Assembly: GCA_934230115.1 (NCBI GenBank)
Contig: CAKQEI010000001.1
Location: forward strand, 45,223-109,222
DNA: 64,000 nt
Source of the DNA: an uncultured Prevotella sp.
GTDB lineage: Bacteria; Bacteroidota; Bacteroidia; Bacteroidales; Bacteroidaceae
Reading direction: 5' to 3'
Each line of letters begins with the position of its first letter. Positions within the stretch are counted from its first letter, which is position 1. Below the pieces are notes generated by a model, which saw nothing but the letters and a program-made list of their open reading frames with translations, did no database searches and was not told the DNA's origin. The position numbers and the translations under genes are program-made. Below, piece by piece: positions 42,869-50,971 of this stretch.

Positions 42869-43086
42869 ACGAAATAAGTGAAATGAAAGCAGATATGGTT
42901 AAGAACTTAGCTATCCTGCTGATGAACCAAAATAAAGACATGGGGATGAATGAAGCACTTGCTATCGTTTTTAATTCTGATACTTACCAAAAGGTAATGG
43001 ACGATAAAGCAGGCTTATATTATCAAAGTCCAAGATACGTCTTTTCTTTCTTAGACAACGAGATTAGGAACGGAAAAATTTACTAA
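42865..43086 (+). CDS. DUF3791-type small protein (third gene of the module)
   Basis: The 73-residue protein is similar in length and layout to the first gene: MKADMVKNLAILLMNQNKDMGMNEALAIVFNSDTYQKVMDD, in pieces, then SPRYVFSFLDNEIRNGK. Both small proteins share the helical hydrophobic start, a conserved middle Met/Ala segment and a Tyr-rich end, yet differ clearly in sequence. It overlaps the DUF3990 gene by ATGA and is followed by a terminator-like hairpin. It may be an antitoxin or a scaffold partner. Confidence 0.7.
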   Translation: MNEISEMKADMVKNLAILLMNQNKDMGMNEALAIVFNSDTYQKVMDDKAGLYYQSPRYVFSFLDNEIRNGKIY

Positions 43087-43096
43087 TGATAAACTC

Positions 43097-43143
43097 CGGT
43101 CAAGCAAAGAGCAAACCAACATTGTTTTGCCTTCGCTTGACCG
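43097..43143. terminator. Terminator-like hairpin, copy 2 of the three-copy element
   Basis: CGGTCAAGC pairs with GCTTGACCG, with an inner GCAAA...TTTTGC arm. It lies between the DUF3791 gene and the convergent TonB receptor gene and is related to the elements at 39.07 and 41.63 kb. Confidence 0.7.
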
Positions 43144-43190
43144 ATTGTCATTCTTTTATTTTAAGAGAGAGAGTTTCCATAAACCCAAAG

Positions 43191-45773
43191 CTACAAGCGG
43201 CTCTTCTCCTCATTGCCGGCTCCCGTACCCTTATACTTACTGCGCTTGGTATTGAAATTGTACGTAATCTGCAAGGAGATGTTGCGAGTGTAGTTGTAGC
43301 AGTCTTTTATAGTACCCGCCCCAAGTCCATACATCGTCCAACGCTCCTTTGCCGTCTTGAAGATGTCATCTGCAGAAAGATAAATTATCCATGTGCGGTT
43401 GGCAAACGACTTGTCAAACTGCAGATTGACGCTGTAATCGCTCTTCATCATAAGAAATCCATCTGCATGGGTTGTTGAGGCATTAAGCCAGATTGCCGCG
43501 TTCATGGTTTCTGAAAGAGCGAAATTATTGTTGAGCGAGCACGACAGCAAAGGTTTGCTTAATGCCTTGCTGGCACCATACTTCTTGGTATCGAAGAACT
43601 GCTGGTTGTAGTTGAATCCCCACGTAGGACGGAAGATGCCGAACTTTGGCGAAACATGGACAGAAGCATAAAGCAACTGCTTATGGTCGAAATTCAACGA
43701 CGTGTTATAAGCAAACTCCTTTCCAGGATAGATATACTTGGTCCATTCCATCACATTCTTCAGATATTTATAGCCTACAGATACATTCAGCCACTTATAT
43801 ATCATCATTGCCTCAACATTGAGCACCTTCTCCGGTTGCAATGTAGGATTTCCACCTTCATACAAGAAACGGTTGTCAAACTGCATGAAGTTGCCCAACT
43901 GTCGATAGCTTGGACGGTGTATCTTCTCGTTGACATTCAGTTGCCAAAACCAGTTGCCTTTGTTCCATGATATGCTGAGGTTAGGGAATAGGTTGCTGTA
44001 TCTTTTGCTCACATCATCCTGCTTAACTCCACCAGAGAAATAGTCGCGAATGATATTCTCGTAACGCATACCAAGACCAATGGTCCACTTGCTGAGGGGC
44101 AGTTCATATTGCGCAAAGCTAGCAACATTTCTTTCGTGGATATCCGTTTCTGTGGATGGCACCAACTGCTCTTCATTCAGAAACGTTCCATGTGAGTCGG
44201 TCTTCGACAGCTCTGTTCCTACAGACATATTTCCTTTCCACAAAGGAATTTTCACAACCAACTTTCCTGCCCACATATCGCTATTCTGACGATTGCTTGA
44301 GTGTACCTCCTGATTGCCCAACTCCTTGCTGCTTTCAATACTCTCGTCACTACGTCTGTCATTAACCGTATAGTATGTGGCGTTGAAATCGATGCCTACC
44401 TGTCTTATCTTTCCCACATAATAGATTTCTGCCTCATGTGAACCAAGGTGAGGCTTTGCAGCCTCATTCTGCTCAATGCTGCCCTGTGCCACACCGTTCA
44501 GAAATACATCCTGTTGGCTACTACCTTTCGTCCTGCCATTCAACATTCCATAGTAGTGATAAGAGCCACCAATGGAATTGCTGTCGTTGAGTGAATAGTC
44601 GGCTGAGAGATATTCCGACAAGAAGCGGTGTTTGGTATCCGAATTAGAATGCTGGTCGTTGTGATAATGCTTGTCAGGCAAATTGATATCTGTGTTCAGG
44701 TGATTATCCTCACCAATATGATACCTCTTCGTCCATATACTATTGGCTATCTCGAATTTCTTGGTCTGATATCTGGCGCTGATAAGCTCGTAATCCGACA
44801 TCCATTTGTTGTATTTACCAAAAGCATCCGCGCGTAAGCTGAACCCATTTGCACGGCGCTCTTTGGTGCGGATACGAATTACCGACTCCACCTCCGCATC
44901 ATATTCTGCACCAGGACTTGTTATCACCGAAATTGACTTGATATTATTGGGAGTGATGTTTACAATCTCATTATTGTCATTCACACGCTTGTTGTTGATA
45001 TAAACAATTGGTGTGCCTTTACCAAACACGGATATCTTTTGTCCATTAACAGAGACACGTGGCAACAGATTTAGGACATCAAAAGTGTTTGCCATTTTAG
45101 AGAGTAATGTGTGCTCTACAGCAACTTCCATTCCTCCAGACAACATCTTATACTGAGGTCTGTCACCCTTCACCACAACGCCTTTGACAATCATGGTTTT
45201 GGGTTGCAGTTTGATGATGCCCATCTCTGTGTTGTTGTATATGCGGTTGACAGTCTTATAGCCAATGTATGTGATACGTGCCAACACTTTTCGGGAATTG
45301 CAAGGAATTACAAAACTGCCATTCTCATTGCTCACTCCATGACCTACGATTGTGGAGTCAATGGGCGACAGCAAGGCTATTGTTGCGTATTCAGCGGCAT
45401 TGCCTCTCTCGTCAACAATACGTCCCTTATAACGAAATGTTGACTTCTGTGTGCATTCCACCATAATATTATTCTCCACCTGCGTCATCCTGATAGGATA
45501 GAAGCCTATCAACTGCATAATGGCATTAGGAACATTCTGGTTGCGGATGCTCTTGGTCACCTTAAAGTCCTCCAACTCATCATACACAAAGTTGATGGTG
45601 TACTTATGCTGACGTGCATTCAAGTCCTTCAATGCCTCAGAGAACGACACATTATTATATTGTCGGGTGATGCGTTGGGCGTAAGAATGCTGAGCCAAAA
45701 TCAGCAGGAAGAAGAGAAGGAACAGGCTGATGGTCTTGCTGTTATTGGGTGTAGTCTTAAATATGTTTTTCAT
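43191..45773 (-). CDS. TonB-dependent outer-membrane receptor with STN domain, paired with an ECF sigma factor
   Basis: The 860-residue protein has a signal peptide (cleavage likely after HSYA, about residue 32), then an STN-type domain (ITRQYNNVSFSEALKDLNAR to IMVECTQK, about 35-110), a CarboxypepD-regulatory-like domain (YKGRIVDERGNAAEYATIAL), a plug with a short NVLNLLPRVSVNGQKISVFG stretch, and a barrel of roughly 550 residues (OMP_b-brl_3-like). It ends YKGTGAGNEEKSRL. STN domains signal to a cognate anti-sigma factor in the periplasm; here the two genes upstream encode the anti-sigma and ECF sigma, so transport and gene activation are likely linked. Ligand unknown. Confidence 0.9.
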   Translation of the reverse strand: MKNIFKTTPNNSKTISLFLLFFLLILAQHSYAQRITRQYNNVSFSEALKDLNARQHKYTINFVYDELEDFKVTKSIRNQNVPNAIMQLIGFYPIRMTQVENNIMVECTQKSTFRYKGRIVDERGNAAEYATIALLSPIDSTIVGHGVSNENGSFVIPCNSRKVLARITYIGYKTVNRIYNNTEMGIIKLQPKTMIVKGVVVKGDRPQYKMLSGGMEVAVEHTLLSKMANTFDVLNLLPRVSVNGQKISVFGKGTPIVYINNKRVNDNNEIVNITPNNIKSISVITSPGAEYDAEVESVIRIRTKERRANGFSLRADAFGKYNKWMSDYELISARYQTKKFEIANSIWTKRYHIGEDNHLNTDINLPDKHYHNDQHSNSDTKHRFLSEYLSADYSLNDSNSIGGSYHYYGMLNGRTKGSSQQDVFLNGVAQGSIEQNEAAKPHLGSHEAEIYYVGKIRQVGIDFNATYYTVNDRRSDESIESSKELGNQEVHSSNRQNSDMWAGKLVVKIPLWKGNMSVGTELSKTDSHGTFLNEEQLVPSTETDIHERNVASFAQYELPLSKWTIGLGMRYENIIRDYFSGGVKQDDVSKRYSNLFPNLSISWNKGNWFWQLNVNEKIHRPSYRQLGNFMQFDNRFLYEGGNPTLQPEKVLNVEAMMIYKWLNVSVGYKYLKNVMEWTKYIYPGKEFAYNTSLNFDHKQLLYASVHVSPKFGIFRPTWGFNYNQQFFDTKKYGASKALSKPLLSCSLNNNFALSETMNAAIWLNASTTHADGFLMMKSDYSVNLQFDKSFANRTWIIYLSADDIFKTAKERWTMYGLGAGTIKDCYNYTRNISLQITYNFNTKRSKYKGTGAGNEEKSRL

Positions 45774-45789
45774 AAGATGTCCTCCCCTC

Positions 45790-46452
45790 TTATTTCACTA
45801 TTAATATTCCTTCGACGTATTCTATCTGTATGCGGTCGAAAGCATTCAATAGCTCCAGATTTTGCTCCAAGGTCTTCGTCTTGTTCCAATTGAAGAAGAG
45901 GCGCACGTGCTGTGTGTTGGCATTCATATACTCCACCTTGACGTGATAGAAGTCTGCCATCTGCATAAGAATGGTTCCTAACTCAGCATTGTCAAACACC
46001 ACTGGCTTCATGTCGAGCGAATCCGTTGGCTCTACAGTCATAGCTTTAATACTGTCGTTGGCTAATGTATTTGATGGGACAATCTGTTCAGTCATAACCT
46101 TGTTATCTACGACTTTGTCTGAAGTTGAAAAGTTTAACCAACCGTTCTGCACAGCAGCCAAGGCCACACCCGAAAGAAAGATGATGCCAACGATGGATGC
46201 TGCAATCTTCATTCGGTTGCGATAAGAACCATTAGAAAACTCCTTCCATGCCTTATCCACGTCAACCTTTTTTGGCGTGGCTTTCTTGCCAGCCATTCTT
46301 GCCATAGCCAAGTCGCGTAGAAACTCCTTTACTTCCTCATCGGCAAGCAAGTGTTCTATTTGCTCGTCGGTATATTTCTCGGGATGCTCCTGCATGTCAA
46401 AGAGCATCAGCCGTTTTTCGTCTTTGTTCATGTTAGTCATTGTTTTGCTCAT
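45790..46452 (-). CDS. Anti-sigma factor, FecR-like, single-pass membrane protein
   Basis: The 220-residue protein has a cytoplasmic N-terminal half (DEKRLMLFDMQEHPEKYTD), one membrane helix (about 84-100, AASIVGIIFLSGVALAA), and a periplasmic C-terminal part with the DUF4974-type sequence (VVFDNAELGTILMQMADFYHVKVEY, then FNWNKTKTLEQNLELLNAF). It corresponds to the regulator between the ECF sigma and the TonB receptor, binding the sigma factor until the receptor's STN domain signals. Its start overlaps the sigma stop by ATGA. Confidence 0.85.
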   Translation of the reverse strand: MSKTMTNMNKDEKRLMLFDMQEHPEKYTDEQIEHLLADEEVKEFLRDLAMARMAGKKATPKKVDVDKAWKEFSNGSYRNRMKIAASIVGIIFLSGVALAAVQNGWLNFSTSDKVVDNKVMTEQIVPSNTLANDSIKAMTVEPTDSLDMKPVVFDNAELGTILMQMADFYHVKVEYMNANTQHVRLFFNWNKTKTLEQNLELLNAFDRIQIEYVEGILIVK

Positions 46453-46928
46453 TTTATATGTTCCTTAATCCAGTCCATCGCCTTAGAGAGATGGTTGAAC
46501 ACCGTCACCTTGCTCACTCCCACTTCATCAGCCACCTCCCGATACGACTTGTCTTGCAGATAGCGCAGACGGAAGATAAGCTTACGGATGGGAGGTTCAA
46601 GGTCATCGATGAGAAGCAATAGCTGTTCAAGACGTTCGTCGGTATCTTCCGAGAGAATCACGTCGGCATCATCAGTCAACAGTCTCGCCACCCTTTCCTT
46701 CACGCTCTTGTGAGCAATCAGATTAAGACAGCGGTTGCGTACGCTCCTTATCAAATAGCCTTCCTCGCTCTCAGGCAATAGGACCATATCATCTGCAAGA
46801 ATCTGTGTGAACACTTCGCTCACCACATCCTTGCTTTCGTCGTCATCCGAGAGGATATATCTGGCCAGATTGTACATCTTCTCATAATGCCGCCGAAACA
46901 TCTGTTCTATGTCCTTTTCCTGTGTCAT
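46449..46928 (-). CDS. ECF RNA polymerase sigma factor
   Basis: The chosen start (MTQEKDIEQMFRRHYEKMY) gives 159 residues; a longer frame has a hydrophobic extension with no function. Region 2 covers HYEKMYNLARYILSDDDESKDVVSEVFTQI. Region 4 is recognisable in DLEPPIRKLIFRLRYLQDKSYREVADEVGVSKVTVFNHLSKAMD, given in pieces, a DNA-binding helix-turn-helix. It is transcribed before the anti-sigma and receptor genes. The first 38 residues of the chimeric frame at 39.9 kb are a homologue. Confidence 0.92.
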   Translation of the reverse strand: MTQEKDIEQMFRRHYEKMYNLARYILSDDDESKDVVSEVFTQILADDMVLLPESEEGYLIRSVRNRCLNLIAHKSVKERVARLLTDDADVILSEDTDERLEQLLLLIDDLEPPIRKLIFRLRYLQDKSYREVADEVGVSKVTVFNHLSKAMDWIKEHIK

Positions 46929-46984
46929 ATATCCTATATACAGTTGAGCAAAGCAAAAAACTAAGCGAAACAGTGATTTTTTGA

Positions 46985-47026
46985 ATAAAAAAATGCAAAC
47001 GCCTAAATTCATAGGTGTTTGCATTT
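46985..47026 (-). terminator. Rho-independent terminator after the MaoC gene
   Basis: AAATGCAAACGCCTA pairs with TAGGTGTTTGCATTT (one G-T or mismatch step). On the minus strand it is followed by a run of T. It separates the ndk-maoC unit from the ECF sigma operon. Confidence 0.8.
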
Positions 47027-47044
47027 GTCTGAATTTTTTCTTCT

Positions 47045-47509
47045 TTACTCAAAATAGTAAAGGAATGTAGCTATACCAGTGAGGGCCTTCTTGGGCGACT
47101 CCTTAATTTCGATAGCAAACTTAATCTGCACCTTGGCGATGCCGCGAAGGTTTTCGATAGAGTAGAGGTCGGCAACGAGACGGATGTGCTCGCCTGACTT
47201 TACAGCCTGGCCGAACTTCATCTTGTCCATGCCGTAGTTTACCATCATCTTGAGGTTCTTCACCTCAATGATCTGGTTCCACAGATAAGGCAGCATCGAG
47301 AGTGTGAGGTAGCCGTGGGCAATAGTCGACTTGAACGGACTCTCCACAGCGGCACGCTCGGTGTCTACGTGAATCCACTGATGGTCGAGGGTTGCATCGG
47401 CAAACATGTTGATGCGCTCCTGGGGGAGTTCAACATAGTCGGACACGCCGATGTTCTTGCCGAGTAAGGCGGCAAACTCGTGATAGCTGTTAATGATTAC
47501 TTTTTCCAT
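47045..47509 (-). CDS. MaoC-like (R)-specific enoyl-CoA hydratase
   Basis: The 154-residue hot-dog-fold protein carries the hydratase-2 signature: FADATLDHQWIHVDTERA (Asp and His of the active site) and STIAHGYLTLSMLPYL. MaoC-like enzymes hydrate trans-2-enoyl-CoA to (R)-3-hydroxyacyl-CoA, or act in related fatty-acid steps. Length is typical. It lies 17 bases downstream of ndk on the same strand and before a terminator. Confidence 0.88.
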   Translation of the reverse strand: MEKVIINSYHEFAALLGKNIGVSDYVELPQERINMFADATLDHQWIHVDTERAAVESPFKSTIAHGYLTLSMLPYLWNQIIEVKNLKMMVNYGMDKMKFGQAVKSGEHIRLVADLYSIENLRGIAKVQIKFAIEIKESPKKALTGIATFLYYFE

Positions 47510-47526
47510 TTTTCTATTTTATTGTT

Positions 47527-47988
47527 TTAGTCTCCATCGGGAGCGTAGAGGAAGTCGTGCAGCGGATCAGGATACTCGAATATCTCTCCCTCGCGGAAGA
47601 AACGCTTCATTTCAATCTCGGCAGTCTCAACAGAGTCGGAAGCATGGATGATATTCTCCTGTCCGCTCATAGAGTAGTCGCCACGGATTGTGCCAGGAGC
47701 TGCCTTGCGTCCGTTGGTAGCACCAACGATGTTGCGCACAACGGTCACGGCACTGTTGCCCTCAACGCACATGGCAACAACGGGAGCCGACTTCATAGAG
47801 GCTGTGAGCCACGGGAAGAAGGGACGGTCCACCAAGTGAGCATAGTGCTCGTTGAGGATTGCGTCGTCGAGCTGCATCATTTTCAAGCCAACGATGCGCA
47901 GACCTTTGCGCTCCAAGCGGTTGATAACTTCGCCGATAAGACGGCGCTGAACTGTACACGGCTTCAACAGAATCAATGTCTTTTCCAT
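47527..47988 (-). CDS. ndk: Nucleoside diphosphate kinase
   Basis: The 153-residue protein transfers the gamma-phosphate from ATP to NDPs through a phospho-histidine. The active-site His is in NIIHASDSVETAEIEM. The N-terminal EKTLILLKPCTVQR (usually KPDxVxR, here Cys replaces Asp) and RNIVGATNGRKAAPGTIRGDYS motifs are intact. MaoC gene follows. A -7 element lies about 35 bases before the start. Confidence 0.95.
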   Translation of the reverse strand: MEKTLILLKPCTVQRRLIGEVINRLERKGLRIVGLKMMQLDDAILNEHYAHLVDRPFFPWLTASMKSAPVVAMCVEGNSAVTVVRNIVGATNGRKAAPGTIRGDYSMSGQENIIHASDSVETAEIEMKRFFREGEIFEYPDPLHDFLYAPDGD

Positions 47989-48021
47989 ATGAGATAGTGT
48001 TAATTGTTAATTGTGAATATG

Positions 48022-48029
48022 CAAAGTTA
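48022..48029 (-). promoter_or_regulatory. Putative -7 element for ndk
   Basis: On the minus strand TAACTTTG, a match to TAnnTTTG. No -33 TTTG at the usual distance. Confidence 0.45.
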
Positions 48030-48070
48030 ACCATTTTATATTTATTAAAGATAACTATTTTATATTTATT

Positions 48071-48104
48071 TTTGTGGTTTTACAATTATAAATCAGTAAT
48101 TTTG
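48071..48104 (+). promoter_or_regulatory. Promoter of the U32 gene with almost no leader
   Basis: TTTG (48071-48074), 22 bases, TAATTTTG (48097-48104). The start codon ATG is at 48111, only 6 bases after the -7 box, so the message would start at, or within a base or two of, the AUG. Confidence 0.55.
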
Positions 48105-48110
48105 CACATT

Positions 48111-49364
48111 ATGAATAATACAACCATACGAGATTACGAGATAATGGCGCCGGTTGGCTCCCGTGAGAGCCTTCAGGCAGCCATACAGGCAGGTGCCGAC
48201 AGTATCTATTTTGGCGTGGAGCAACTCAACATGCGCTCGCATTCTGCCAATCATTTCACTATTGACGACCTGCGTGAGATTGCAGCCACATGCACCGAGC
48301 ATGGAATGAAGAGCTACCTCACAGTCAACACCATCATCTACGACGAGGATGTGGAGTTGATGCACCAGATAATTGACGCCGCCAAGGAGGCCAACATCTC
48401 TGCTGTCATTGCCAGCGATGTGGCTGTGATGACTTATTGCCGTCAGGTGGGCGTTGAGGTTCACCTTTCCACCCAGCTTAACATCAGCAATGCCGAGGCT
48501 CTGAAGTTCTATGCCCAGTTTGCCGATGTCGTTGTGTTGGCTCGCGAGCTTAACATGGATCAGGTGGCTTACATCTTCGAGCAGATTGAGAAGCAGCAGA
48601 TACGCGGTCCTAAGGGTGAGTTGGTGCGCATAGAGATGTTCTGTCACGGAGCTTTGTGCATGGCCGTTAGCGGCAAGTGCTATATGAGCCTTATGAACAC
48701 CGGACGCTCTGCCAACCGTGGCGAGTGTATGCAGATATGTCGCCGTTCCTACTCTGTCACCGACAACGAGACAGGTTGCCAGCTTGAGGTTGACAACAAG
48801 TATATCATGTCGCCAAAGGACTTGAAGACTATTCGCTTCATCGACCGCATGATGCGCTCGGGAGTGCGTGTGTTCAAGATTGAGGGACGTGCACGTGGAC
48901 CAGAGTATGTATATAATGTGGTGAAATGCTACAAGGAAGCCATACAGGCGGTGCTCGACGGCACATTCACCGACGAGAAGAAGGACGAGTGGGACGAGCG
49001 TCTTGCCACAGTGTTCAACCGTGGATTCTGGGATGGCTACTACCAGGGACAGACCTTGGGCGAGTGGAACAGCAATTATGGATCCAACGCTACCGAGAAG
49101 AAAGTATACGTTGGCCGTGGTGTGAAGTATTTCTCAAAGCTTGGAGTGGCTGAGTTTACATGCGAGGCTGCCGAGTTCTCTGTAGGCGACAAGCTCCTTA
49201 TCACCGGTCCTACCACGGGCGTGATGTATGTGAATGTCGACGAGATACGCTATGAGCTTAATCCTGTAGACACAGCCCACAAGGGACAGCATGTGTCGTT
49301 CCGTGTGCCAGGCAAGATTCGCCCGAGCGACAAACTCTTTAAACTGGAGAAAGTAGAAAAGTAG
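48111..49364 (+). CDS. U32-family protein (RlhA/TrhP type)
   Basis: The start at 48111 gives 417 residues and preserves the family N-terminus (YEIMAPVGSRESLQAAIQAGADSIYFG). Blocks HLSTQLNISNAEALKF, VLARELNMDQVAYI, EMFCHGALCMAVSGKCYMSL and NRGECMQICRRSY match the U32 signature, whose four Cys may bind an Fe-S cluster. E. coli members hydroxylate tRNA wobble uridine (TrhP) or 23S rRNA C2501 (RlhA); older annotations call them peptidases or collagenases. The sequence alone does not say which RNA is the target. Confidence 0.9.
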   Translation: MNNTTIRDYEIMAPVGSRESLQAAIQAGADSIYFGVEQLNMRSHSANHFTIDDLREIAATCTEHGMKSYLTVNTIIYDEDVELMHQIIDAAKEANISAVIASDVAVMTYCRQVGVEVHLSTQLNISNAEALKFYAQFADVVVLARELNMDQVAYIFEQIEKQQIRGPKGELVRIEMFCHGALCMAVSGKCYMSLMNTGRSANRGECMQICRRSYSVTDNETGCQLEVDNKYIMSPKDLKTIRFIDRMMRSGVRVFKIEGRARGPEYVYNVVKCYKEAIQAVLDGTFTDEKKDEWDERLATVFNRGFWDGYYQGQTLGEWNSNYGSNATEKKVYVGRGVKYFSKLGVAEFTCEAAEFSVGDKLLITGPTTGVMYVNVDEIRYELNPVDTAHKGQHVSFRVPGKIRPSDKLFKLEKVEK

Positions 49365-49395
49365 TAGATAGAAAAGAAGCATAATACTTAGGATT

Positions 49396-49821
49396 ATGAC
49401 AATCAACGAAGCACAAGACGAAGTAATAGAACAATTCCAAGACTTCACCGACTGGATGGACAAATACCAGTTGCTTATCGACCTCGGCGGCGAGCTTGAG
49501 CCGCTTGATGCCAAGTATAAGACCGAACAGAACCTCATCGACGGTTGCCAGAGCCGTGTGTGGGTGCAATGCGACATGACTCCTGATGGGCGTCTCGTAT
49601 TCACTGCCGACAGCGACGCTCTCATCGTGAAGGGCATCATTGCCCTGCTTATCCAGGTGATAAGCGGACATACTCCGCGCGAGATACTCGATGCCGACCT
49701 CTATTTCATCGACCGCATAGGACTCAAGGACCATCTCTCGCCCACACGTTCCAACGGACTGCTCGCTATGGTGAAGCAGATTCGTATGTATGCGTTGGCG
49801 TATGAGGCAAAGAAGAATTAG
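49396..49821 (+). CDS. sufE: Sulfur acceptor SufE
   Basis: The 141-residue protein has the SufE signature NLIDGCQSRVWV with the sulfur-accepting Cys51 and the downstream DALIVKGIIALLIQVISGHTPREIL, in pieces. SufE takes persulfide sulfur from SufS and passes it to SufB. It lies 36 kb from the suf cluster, between the U32 and glutaminyl-cyclase genes. Start MTINEAQDEVIEQF at 49396 leaves 31 bases after the U32 stop. Confidence 0.93.
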   Translation: MTINEAQDEVIEQFQDFTDWMDKYQLLIDLGGELEPLDAKYKTEQNLIDGCQSRVWVQCDMTPDGRLVFTADSDALIVKGIIALLIQVISGHTPREILDADLYFIDRIGLKDHLSPTRSNGLLAMVKQIRMYALAYEAKKN

Positions 49822-49896
49822 GAGTGTTGAATGTTGGGTGATGAATTGTCGGCTGATGCCGATGGTGAATAGCCCAGTATAGAAATTTGAAAGATT

Positions 49897-50901
49897 ATGA
49901 AGAAAACAATATTCTCCCTGTTCTTCACATTGGCGGTTGTGGCTATAGCCTGCTCGTGCGCCTCATGCAAGAATGCGTCGAAGTCGACTGCAGAACCAGA
50001 CACAGTAGCCCTTGTAGGTCCTACTTTCTGTGCCGATTCTGCCTATGCCTTTGCGGCAAAGCAATGCAGCTTTGGCGAGCGCACTATGAACTCGAAGGCT
50101 CACGACCTCTGTGGCGAATGGATAATGTCCAAGTTCCGTGAGTTTGGCACTACTGTTGAGGCTCAGGATGCAGTGCTCACTGGTTGGGATGGCACAAAGC
50201 TCAAAAGCCGGAACATAATTGCTCGTTTCCGTCCGGAACATACCACACGCATACTTCTTTGTGCGCATTGGGACAGCCGTCCTTGGGCAGACAACGACCC
50301 TGACTCTACTAATTGGCGCAAGCCGGTTATGGCTGCCAACGATGGTGCAAGCGGTGTGGCGGTGATGCTTGAGCTTGCTCGACTGCTTCAGAACGACACT
50401 ACATTAAATATAGGTGTCGACTTCGTTTGTTTCGATGCCGAGGACTATGGCACTCCGCAGTGGGCTACCACTCCAGAGAGTGGCGACACATGGGCCCTTG
50501 GAGCACAGTATTGGGCAGAGAATCTTCCGCAAGGCTACGAGGCACGCTACGGCATCCTGCTTGACATGGTGGGTGGCGAAGGTGCCAAGTTCTATCAGGA
50601 GGGAGTGTCTAAACAGTATGCCAATGAGATAGTAAATAAGGTGTGGCGCACAGCGTCGCAGATTGGCTACGGCTCCTTCTTTCCTATGAATGACGGTGGC
50701 ATGATAACCGACGACCATGTGCCAGTGAACGAAAAGGCAGGCATCCCGTGTATCGACATCATTGCTTATTATCCCGACTGTCAGCAGAGTTCGTTCGGTC
50801 CTACATGGCACACCGTCAACGACACCATGGAGCATATCGACCCCAATGTGCTCAAGGCCGTGGGACAGACACTTGTGCAGGTGCTTTATTCCGAGCAATA
50901 A
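49897..50901 (+). CDS. M28-type glutaminyl-peptide cyclotransferase lipoprotein
   Basis: The 334-residue protein has a lipoprotein signal (CSCASC; Cys of the lipobox near residue 20-24). The catalytic block is AHWDSRPWADNDPD, then ANDGASGVAVMLELARLL, VCFDAEDYGTPQ and MNDGGMITDDHVPVNEKAGIPCIDII, given in pieces; these match type II glutaminyl cyclases in the M28 family (zinc ligands in HWDSRP...D, E, H). Type II QC makes N-terminal pyroglutamate on secreted proteins, a common modification in Bacteroidetes. It is 75 bases after sufE. Confidence 0.88.
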   Translation: MKKTIFSLFFTLAVVAIACSCASCKNASKSTAEPDTVALVGPTFCADSAYAFAAKQCSFGERTMNSKAHDLCGEWIMSKFREFGTTVEAQDAVLTGWDGTKLKSRNIIARFRPEHTTRILLCAHWDSRPWADNDPDSTNWRKPVMAANDGASGVAVMLELARLLQNDTTLNIGVDFVCFDAEDYGTPQWATTPESGDTWALGAQYWAENLPQGYEARYGILLDMVGGEGAKFYQEGVSKQYANEIVNKVWRTASQIGYGSFFPMNDGGMITDDHVPVNEKAGIPCIDIIAYYPDCQQSSFGPTWHTVNDTMEHIDPNVLKAVGQTLVQVLYSEQ

Positions 50902-50971
50902 CTGTTGTCAAGCACATGTATTCTTCACCCCTATGAACACATATACCATAAACAAAAAAACATTCAAAACA

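Noticed and set aside
39000-46000. Insertion sequence or phage
   Set aside because: No transposase, integrase, terminal inverted repeats or target duplications were seen. The region is better explained by deletions and duplications of receptor loci.
46929-47024. A longer start for the ECF sigma factor
   Set aside because: The added residues are hydrophobic and overlap the terminator of the upstream gene. The start MTQEKD fits the family.
50762-50971. Extended N-terminus for dapB
   Set aside because: It would overlap the end of the glutaminyl-cyclase gene, and the conserved MNIALIGYGKMG start follows.
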